This document shows positions 1 through 6,000 of a stretch of 6,915 nucleotides of DNA, piece after piece. Origin of the DNA: an uncultured Archangium sp. (GTDB taxonomy: Bacteria; Myxococcota; Myxococcia; Myxococcales; Myxococcaceae); assembly GCA_946479335.1 (NCBI GenBank), contig CAMLFP010000300.1:1-6915 (forward strand), given 5' to 3'. Within the stretch, counting starts at the first letter, position 1. Every line of letters starts with the position of its first letter. A model generated the notes under the pieces. That model worked only from the letters and a program-made list of their open reading frames with translations. It had not been told where the DNA came from and ran no database searches. A program made the translations under genes and the position numbers.

Positions 1-2
1 GC

Positions 3-1652
3 GGCGGCGCCGCGAAGACGGTGTTCATCGCGATGGCCATCGGCGTGCCGCTCTTCGCCGTCGGCTACTACGTCATCGGCCAGCAGCGCGCGGCCGCCAT
101 CCGCGACGCGAACAAGGCCATCCGCGAGGCGACCGCGGAGCTGAAGAAGGACAACTTCAAGGCCTACCAGGACACCATCGACAAGGCCGAGTCAGCGCTG
201 GCGCTCAACGGCAACTCCGAGACGAACCGCAACGCGCGCGGCCTGCTGGCGTACGCGTACACGATTCGCTGGGGCGAGCACGTGCACGACGAGGCGAACC
301 GCGAGAACGCCGAGAAGAACATCCAGACCGGCCTCGCGAACAAGGAAGAGTCTGCGTACCTCCACGCCGCGGAGGCGATGTTCGCCTTCTACAACGGCAA
401 GGCGGCCGACGGCCTGAAGGCCATCGAAGACCGCATCGCCACGGCCGAGTCGCAGAAGAAGAACGTCAGCCTCTACTACCTCACGCGCGGCATCCTCCTG
501 ATGAACTCCGGCGACCTCGAGACCGCGAAGGACGCGCTCGAGAAGGCGCAGGGCATCGCGCCTGACGACCCGCGCGTGTACGCGGCGCTGGGGCAGCTCA
601 ACCGCCGCCGTGGCGCGGCGGAGGCGGCGCTCCAGGCGTTCAGCAACGCGGTCCGCTACGGCAACAACAAGCACCCCGACGGGCTGCTCGGAGCGGCGAG
701 CCTGATGCTCGACCAGGAGAACCCGGGCAACGGCTACTGCCTCGCGGCGAAGAACGTGAAGGACCTCGCGGCGATGACCGACCTCACGTCTCCGCGTCAG
801 CAGGCGACGAACGACTTCATCAAGGCGCTGCTCTACAGCCGCGTGTCGCGCGACATCCCCCAGTACACCGACAAGAACTTCCAGAAGACGCTCACCGAGT
901 GCACCGGCGTGCCGGCTGACGCGGCGGCGGTGGCCAAGGAGATCAGCGACGCCGAGAAGGCCGGCCTCTCGCTCGACGCCAACAACCCGGAGCTCCTGCT
1001 GATCCGCGGGCGCCGGCTGGCGTGGGAGGGCAAGGTCGACGAGGGCGCGGCGGAGATCAAGAAGGCCATCGCGATGAGCCCGCAGGCCTCGCAGTTCCAC
1101 GTCGAGCTGGCCAAGGTGCTCTCGCGCAAGGAAGGCGGCGAGGCGGCGGCCGAAGAGGCGCTCAAGAACGCGCTGACGCTGGTGCCCAACAGCCCCAAGC
1201 TGCTCTCGATGCTCGGCCAGGCCCAGTTCAAGCAGAAGAAGTTCGACGCGGCCCGCGACACGCTCGAGAAGGCGCTCACCGACGCGAAGACCAAGAACCC
1301 GGAGGCGCGGTACCTCCTGGGCAAGATCTATCGCGACGAGAAGAAGGACTACGCGAAGGCCGCCGACCTCCTGAAGAAGGCCGCCGAGGAGTACTTCACC
1401 GACCCGACGATGGCCTCGGTGGCGTTCGACGACCTCGCGCAGACCTACGAGCTCAAGGGCGACAAAGACAGCGCGCTGTCGACCTACGAGAAGGCGCTCA
1501 ACGCCGACAAGGACAACGCGATGCCGTACTGCCACTACGCCCGCCTCCTCGCGAAGGACCCCAAGGAGAAGGACAAGGCGAAGACCATCGCGCAGGCGTT
1601 CCTCAAGATGGCCCCGCAGGATTCGTGCGCGGCCGACATGAAGAACCTCTGA
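3..1652 (+). CDS. Membrane-anchored tetratricopeptide-repeat protein, 5'-truncated
   Basis: The frame is open from the first complete codon at base 3 to a TGA at 1650-1652. A GTG at 21 could be read as a start, but it has no Shine-Dalgarno and would begin directly inside a hydrophobic helix, so I treat the gene as entering from the left edge. Numbering from the Val at base 21 as residue 1, residues 1-20 form one transmembrane helix preceded by Ala-Ala-Lys-Thr. A Lys/Glu/Ala-rich helical region follows. TPR-like helix pairs are visible at about 150-183, 184-217, 323-356, 357-390, 392-425, 428-461, 466-499 and 500-533, several with the usual small residue in helix A and Ala/Pro positions of helix B (for example A-L-x-x-A-x-x-x-x-P). 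The region at about 218-322 does not look like TPR and separates two blocks. TPR arrays are protein-interaction scaffolds; no enzyme motif is present. Four cysteines (240, 294, 504, 536) would suit a periplasmic C-terminal part, but topology is not settled. Specific role unknown. Confidence 0.88.
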   Translation, partial: GGAAKTVFIAMAIGVPLFAVGYYVIGQQRAAAIRDANKAIREATAELKKDNFKAYQDTIDKAESALALNGNSETNRNARGLLAYAYTIRWGEHVHDEANRENAEKNIQTGLANKEESAYLHAAEAMFAFYNGKAADGLKAIEDRIATAESQKKNVSLYYLTRGILLMNSGDLETAKDALEKAQGIAPDDPRVYAALGQLNRRRGAAEAALQAFSNAVRYGNNKHPDGLLGAASLMLDQENPGNGYCLAAKNVKDLAAMTDLTSPRQQATNDFIKALLYSRVSRDIPQYTDKNFQKTLTECTGVPADAAAVAKEISDAEKAGLSLDANNPELLLIRGRRLAWEGKVDEGAAEIKKAIAMSPQASQFHVELAKVLSRKEGGEAAAEEALKNALTLVPNSPKLLSMLGQAQFKQKKFDAARDTLEKALTDAKTKNPEARYLLGKIYRDEKKDYAKAADLLKKAAEEYFTDPTMASVAFDDLAQTYELKGDKDSALSTYEKALNADKDNAMPYCHYARLLAKDPKEKDKAKTIAQAFLKMAPQDSCAADMKNL

Positions 1653-1691
1653 AGCACCCGGCATCTGGCGCGCCCTGACGGAAAGCGTTAG
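1653..1691. other. Intergenic gap, no clear terminator
   Basis: These 39 bp lie between the TPR gene and ctaB. They contain the 8-bp perfect palindrome GGCGCGCC (1667-1674), which has no loop and no T-run, so it is not a convincing intrinsic terminator. A weak purine-rich stretch GGAAAG at 1680-1685 sits 6 nt before the GTG start of ctaB. No obvious -35/-10 promoter is seen. Read-through from the TPR gene into ctaB is possible. Confidence 0.5.
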
Positions 1692-2615
1692 GTGCGGCGG
1701 GTCGTGAATGCCGAGCCGCTCACCGCTGCGCAAGACACGCCTCCGCGCTCGCTCGCGGCGCTGGCTGGTGACTTCCTCACCCTCACCAAACCGCGGCTGT
1801 CGCTGCAGGTGTTGATCACCGCGGCGGGCGGCCTGTGGTTCGCCGGCGGCTCCGCCACGCGCGACCCGCGCACCTGGGCGCTGACCCTGCTGGGCACCGC
1901 CGGCACCGTGGCGGCGGCCAACGCGATGAACTGCGTCTTCGAGCGCGAGTCAGACCGCTTCATGGCGCGCACCGCCCAGCGCCCGCTGCCGCAGGGCCGG
2001 CTCTCGGCGCAGGCGGTGGTGATGTTCTCCGCGCTGCTCACCGGCGTGTCGCTGCCGATGCTGTGGTGGGTGAACCCGCTGACCTGCGGGCTCGGGCTGC
2101 TGGCGCTGCTCAGCTACGTCTTCGTCTACACGCCGCTGAAGCCGCGCACGCACTGGGCGATGCAAGTGGGCGCGCTGCCGGGCGCCCTGCCGCCGCTCAT
2201 GGGGTGGACGGCAGCCACCAACGCCATCGAGCCCGGCGGCCTCTCGCTCTTCGCCATCCTCTTCTGCTGGCAGCTCCCGCACTTCATCGCCATCGCGCTG
2301 TTCCGCGCGCGCGAGTACCGCGCCGCCGGCCTGCGCACCGTCGTCTCGGAGAAGGGTGAAGACACCGCGCGGTTGCACGCCGTCGTCTACGCGGTGCTGC
2401 AGGGCGCGGCGGCCGTCACGCCGTACTTCGCGGGCCTCGCGGGGCGCTCGTACCTCTTCGTCGCCGCGGGCTTCAGCCTCATCTACCTGGGCTTCGCCCT
2501 CGAAGGCTGGCGCACCAGGGCCGACGCGGTCTGGGCGCGGCAGCTCTTCATGAGCAGCAACATCTACCTGCTGGCGCTCTTCGTGGCCCTCGGAGCCGCG
2601 GCGTGGGCGCGCTGA
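1692..2615 (+). CDS. ctaB: Heme O synthase (protoheme IX farnesyltransferase)
   Basis: This integral membrane enzyme of the UbiA prenyltransferase superfamily transfers a farnesyl group from farnesyl diphosphate to heme B. It makes heme O, used directly or converted to heme A for heme-copper terminal oxidases. The 307 residues match the family length of about 290-310. Visible signatures are TKPR at 32-35 and the first polyprenyl-diphosphate site starting at N80: E84, R85, D88, M91, then RT (93-94) and RPLP (97-100). The second conserved block starts at Y146-T147 and includes K150, R152-T153, G160, G164, PP (167-168) and GW (171-172); WQLPHF follows at 193-198. About eight or nine hydrophobic helices are apparent. 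The GTG at 1692 is chosen because of the weak upstream GGAAAG and normal N-terminal length; GTG at 1704 is an alternative that removes four residues. The 3' end overlaps the next gene by 13 bp. No ctaA or oxidase subunit genes are in the window. The alternative name cyoE applies to the same family. Confidence 0.95.
   Translation: MRRVVNAEPLTAAQDTPPRSLAALAGDFLTLTKPRLSLQVLITAAGGLWFAGGSATRDPRTWALTLLGTAGTVAAANAMNCVFERESDRFMARTAQRPLPQGRLSAQAVVMFSALLTGVSLPMLWWVNPLTCGLGLLALLSYVFVYTPLKPRTHWAMQVGALPGALPPLMGWTAATNAIEPGGLSLFAILFCWQLPHFIAIALFRAREYRAAGLRTVVSEKGEDTARLHAVVYAVLQGAAAVTPYFAGLAGRSYLFVAAGFSLIYLGFALEGWRTRADAVWARQLFMSSNIYLLALFVALGAAAWAR
2592..2595 (+). promoter_or_regulatory. Shine-Dalgarno for the PqqD-like gene, inside ctaB
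   Basis: GGAG lies 7 nt before the GTG at 2603, entirely within the ctaB coding sequence. The spacing is ideal and decides the start of the downstream gene. It implies translational coupling across the 13-bp overlap. Confidence 0.7.
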
Positions 2616-2899
2616 CGCTCGACTCCGTGCCCCGCGTGCACCCGGAGGCCGCGGTGCAGAAGGTGGGCGGGCGCTGGGTGGCGGCGACGGCCGATGAGCG
2701 GCTCCACAGCTTCGAGGGTGACGACGGCGCCGTGTCGGAGGTCGGTGAGCGGGTGATGGAGCTCGTCGACGGCCGCCGCACCGTGCGCGACATCATCGAC
2801 GTGCTCGTGCAGGAGTTCGACGTCACGCGTGCCGTGGCCGAGCGCGAAGTGTTAGACTTCATTGCACTTCTGGCCGGAAAACAGGTGCTCGCGCTTTGA
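2603..2899 (+). CDS. PqqD-like protein (RiPP recognition element fold)
   Basis: This 98-residue protein has the PqqD-family pattern: Pro10, Trp25, then a strand with L34 and F37, then S-E-V-G-E-R-V-M-E-L (45-54), the hallmark V-D-G-R-R-T-V (55-61), D-I-I-D-V-L (63-68), E-F-D-V (71-74), and a final helix ending L-D-F-I-A-L-L (84-90). PqqD itself is a small winged-helix-type chaperone that presents the PqqA peptide to the radical SAM enzyme PqqE, and related domains bind leader peptides in many RiPP pathways. Here neither a PqqA-like peptide nor a radical SAM gene is visible, so calling it pqqD would overstate the evidence. The GTG start at 2603 is supported by GGAG at 2592-2595, and the gene overlaps ctaB by 13 bp in another frame, so the two are probably co-translated. 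It is cysteine-free and cytoplasmic by appearance. The family call is strong from the DG-R-TV motif and length; the client is unknown. Confidence 0.85.
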   Translation: MGALTLDSVPRVHPEAAVQKVGGRWVAATADERLHSFEGDDGAVSEVGERVMELVDGRRTVRDIIDVLVQEFDVTRAVAEREVLDFIALLAGKQVLAL

Positions 2900-2938
2900 A
2901 TGCGGAAGGCGGGGGCGGACACAGTAGGAGCGACACCC
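2900..2938. other. Intergenic gap before the lipoprotein gene
   Basis: These 39 bp hold a purine-rich segment (2903-2918) and the Shine-Dalgarno of the next gene. No terminator hairpin or clear promoter hexamers are seen. The gap is compatible with continued transcription from ctaB and the PqqD-like gene. Confidence 0.5.
2926..2930 (+). promoter_or_regulatory. Shine-Dalgarno for the Ig-like lipoprotein gene
   Basis: AGGAG is followed by 8 nt and the ATG at 2939. It is the strongest ribosome binding site in the window and fixes the start of the large gene. The signal peptide that begins at this ATG agrees with the choice. Confidence 0.8.
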
Positions 2939-3001
2939 ATGTTTCGACGCACTGTCTCGCAGTTGATGCTGCTGCTGGCCGTGTCGGCGCTCGCCGGCTG
3001 T
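2939..3001 (+). other. Lipoprotein signal peptide and lipobox
   Basis: The 21 codons encode a short basic N-terminus (R3, R4), the core L-M-L-L-L-A-V-S-A and the lipobox L-A-G-C. Cys21 would be lipidated and become residue +1 after signal peptidase II cleavage. Residue +2 is Asp and +3 is Cys. In enteric bacteria Asp at +2 is the classical Lol-avoidance signal that keeps lipoproteins in the inner membrane. Whether that rule holds in this organism is not known from the sequence. Confidence 0.85.
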
Positions 3002-6000
3002 GACTGCGGCAAGCCGCAGCCGACCTGCACCGACGCGACGCTGGTCTTCACGCTCCCCGACGAGGGCGCGACCGTGCCGGGCACCTTCGACGCCGCCATC
3101 GCGGCCACGCTGAACGGTGAACCCTTCGCCTTCGACGCCGCGACCTTGACCGTGCAGGGGCACACCTTCACCGGGGCCATCTCGAATGGCACCGCCAGCT
3201 TCACCGGCGTCACCGCGACGGCGGGCAGCGCGGAGCTGAAGGCCTCCATCGCCGCGGGCAGCTGCTCGAAGACGGTGACGCGCACGGTGACGGTGCGTGA
3301 AGACCTGTGCACCGCGCCGACGGTGCTGGGCGTCTCGTTCCCGCAAGACACCACCGCGCCGCTGGGCGTGTTGAACGCCGCCGAGCTTCCCGCGGGCACG
3401 CCGCTGCAGGTGCGCGTGGAGGCGGGCTGCGTGTCGGGGGTGCAGGTGCGCATCAAGCGCGGCGTCACCGTGGTGGGCGAGCTGACCGACTTCGTCAACG
3501 GCGTGGCGACCATCACCCTGCCGACGCTGCCCGACGCCGACGCCGCGCAGTACGACCTCTTCGCCGAGCTGGTGCGCGACGGCGCGGCCGTCAACCAGCC
3601 GGTGGGCGCGGCGCTGGGCAGCATCCGCGTGCAGCGCAGCAACCCTTCGTGCGCGCTGAGCGCCACCACCGTCGTCGGCCCGGCGCAAGACGCGCAGCCC
3701 GCGGTGACCGGCTTCCAGGCGCGGGTGAGCGGCACCATGGCGGCCGACTCCACGGGCACCCTCGAGGTGGTGAACGTGGGCGACGCGCCGGTGACGCCCA
3801 ACGCCGATGGCGACGTGTCGGCGGACTTCACGCTCCCCGCGCAGACGGCGTCGTATGCGCTGCGGCTCACCTGCGTCGACTCGGCGGGCAACACCACCAC
3901 CGCCAACGGCACGCTGCAGACCGACTTCGACGCGCCGACGGTGACGGTGCTCTCGCCGGCCAACAACGCGACGGTGACGGAGTCTCCGCTGACGCTGGAC
4001 GTCTCGGTGGGGCAGGGCGAAGCCGGCGGGCTGGTGCAGGTGCTGGTGAACGGCCAGTCGGTCGACGCGGTGACGGTCGATGACACCGGCGTGGTGCACC
4101 CGTCGGTCTCGTTCTCGGCTGACGGCACGTACAGCATCACCGTGCGCGCCACCGACGTCGCCGGCAACACCGACGAGACGACCGTGACGGTGACGGTGCA
4201 GCTCGCGGGCTGTGGCATCGCGTTCACCCGGCCGGCCTCTTCGCCGGCGCTGCTGACGCCCGCGCAACTGCAGGCGGGGAACTACAGCTTCCAGACCACC
4301 AGCAAGCCGGCGTGCGCCGGGCAGTCGGCGACCTTGTTCCGCACCGCGGTGCAGGCCGACGGTGGCCTGTCGGCGGAGGAGCAGGTGGGCACTGCGACGC
4401 TGACCAGCGCGGGCCTGGCGGCGTTCTCGCCGTTGATGATGAGCACCGGCGCGTTTCGCTTCCGCGGCGCGGTGGTGAACCCCGGTGACGCGGGCGTGAG
4501 CAGCGCCACGGTGCAGGTGACGGTCGACCTCGACGGCCCCTCCATCACCAACCCCATCGTGCCCACCGGCCAGACGTTCGCGACGCTCTCCGCCGCGCAA
4601 GACACGCAGCCCAACACGCCGGGTGTGCAGCGCACGTTGGACTTCTCGGCCACGGTGCCGGTGGGCGCGCGCGTCGACGTGTGCACCACGCAGGGCGTCG
4701 ACCCGGTGTCTGGCGCGCAACGGCCGACGTCGACGGAGTGCGGCAGTGGTTGGTTCCTCCTGCAGCAGGGCGTGGTGAGCCCGTCGCCGGCGTTCACGTT
4801 CCCCGAGGGGAGCTACTCCCTCAAGATTGTCGTGGTGGGCAGCGGCGTGACGCCCGCCCCGGAATCGACCGCGGTGGGCATCTTCGCCGACGGCACCCGG
4901 CCGTGCGTGCAGGCCAACTCCATCGCCCTGCCGCAAGACGCCAATGGCGACGGGCGGCTCAACCTCGCGGAGCTCAACGGCGCGCAGCCGGTGCTGGTCT
5001 TCACGCCGGGCTGTGGTGATACCGCGGCGACGTTGTCGGCGGTGACGGTGCGCGACCTCATCGCGGGCATGGTGGGCGGCGTGCGCGCGTCGTCGTCGGT
5101 CTACGCCGGCGGGCAATACACGGTGACGCTGACGGGGACGTACACCACCGAGACCGACCTCAACCTCTTCGTGCAGTTGACGGACCTCGCCTACAACCAG
5201 AACGCGTGGGCCGGCGCGGGCGACCCGGCGGTGCTCTCCTTCCGCGTCGACCCGGTGGCGCCGTCGTGCAGCGTCGCTTCTCCTTCAGCGGCAGTGCTGG
5301 GCTTGGCGCAGGTGCCAGGCGGAGCGCTGGACGTCACCGTCAACACCGCTACTGACGTGGCGAGCGGCGGCGTGCACCTCACCTTCACCGGGCAGGCCGC
5401 GCGCGACCTCACGCCGTCGCAGGGCACGGTGACGACGCAGTACACCGGGCTCACCGGCGACACGGCGGTGACCATCGGCGCGACCTGCACCGACGCCTCC
5501 GGCAACGCCTCGACGGCCGCGCCTGTCACCACGCGCATCGACCTGAGCGCGCCCACCTGTGACCTCACGGCGCCCGCGGCCGGCAGCACCGTGACGGCCA
5601 ACGAGGTGCAGACCACGGTGGCGCTGACCGGCGTCGCCGATGGCGAGGTGGTGTTCATCACCTCGTCGCTCAGCGGCATCGCCAACAACCAGCTGACGGT
5701 GACCGGCGGCGCGGCGACACGGCTGGTGCGCTACCCGAAGGGCGCGCAGACGGTGACCGCGAGCTACGCCGACGAGGCCGGCAACGAGTGCGTCGCGCCG
5801 TCGGGCGGGCACAAGTCCATCTCGCTCACCGTGAACAACGCGTCGTGCAACCTCGACTTCACCGCGAGCGGGCCCATCTCCACCAACACCTACGGGAGTT
5901 GGCTCAACCGCGCCGGCGCCGGGCTGCCGGTGAGCGGCTCGACGCCGACGAGCGCGAGCGTGGCGGTGGGAGCGGTGACCTCCGACTGTGGCGCGGGCAA

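Noticed and set aside
21..23. GTG as the true start of the TPR gene
   Set aside because: The frame remains open to the window edge, there is no Shine-Dalgarno, and the start would fall at the first residue of the membrane helix with no preceding basic residues.
1667..1674. Palindrome GGCGCGCC as a terminator
   Set aside because: There is no loop, a stem of only 4 bp if folded, and no downstream T-run.
192..1733. A 513-codon minus-strand open frame opposite the TPR gene
   Set aside because: It is Arg/Leu/Val-rich low-information sequence that mirrors the Lys/Glu/Ala codons of the real TPR gene and runs into ctaB.
2846..2870. Inverted repeat GAAGTG/CACTTC in a locally AT-richer patch near the end of the PqqD-like gene
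   Set aside because: The stem is only 6 bp with a 13-nt loop, it lies inside coding sequence, and no T-run follows. I saw no matching -10 element for a promoter at TTGCAC (2862-2867) either.
2871..2888. Possible sigma-54 promoter (TGGC followed by GC)
   Set aside because: The distance between the GG and GC elements is about 3 nt too long for the strict -24/-12 spacing.
4181..4198. Tandem GTGACG-like hexamers as a DNA repeat array
   Set aside because: The hexamer recurs at scattered sites (also 3269-3296) because Val-Thr alternation in beta strands is written GTG-ACG in this codon usage. It is a coding effect, not an independent repeat.
2548..4227. A 559-codon minus-strand open frame rich in Ser, Thr and Val
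   Set aside because: It mirrors the codons of the + strand Ig-like repeats, spans three + strand genes, has no Shine-Dalgarno-supported start that I can see, and shows no protein family pattern.
2852..5116. A 754-codon open frame on the minus strand opposite the lipoprotein gene
   Set aside because: Its translation is dominated by Arg, His, Gly and Ala with no recognisable domain, as expected of the complement of high-GC coding DNA. The + strand frame has a Shine-Dalgarno, signal peptide and coherent domains.
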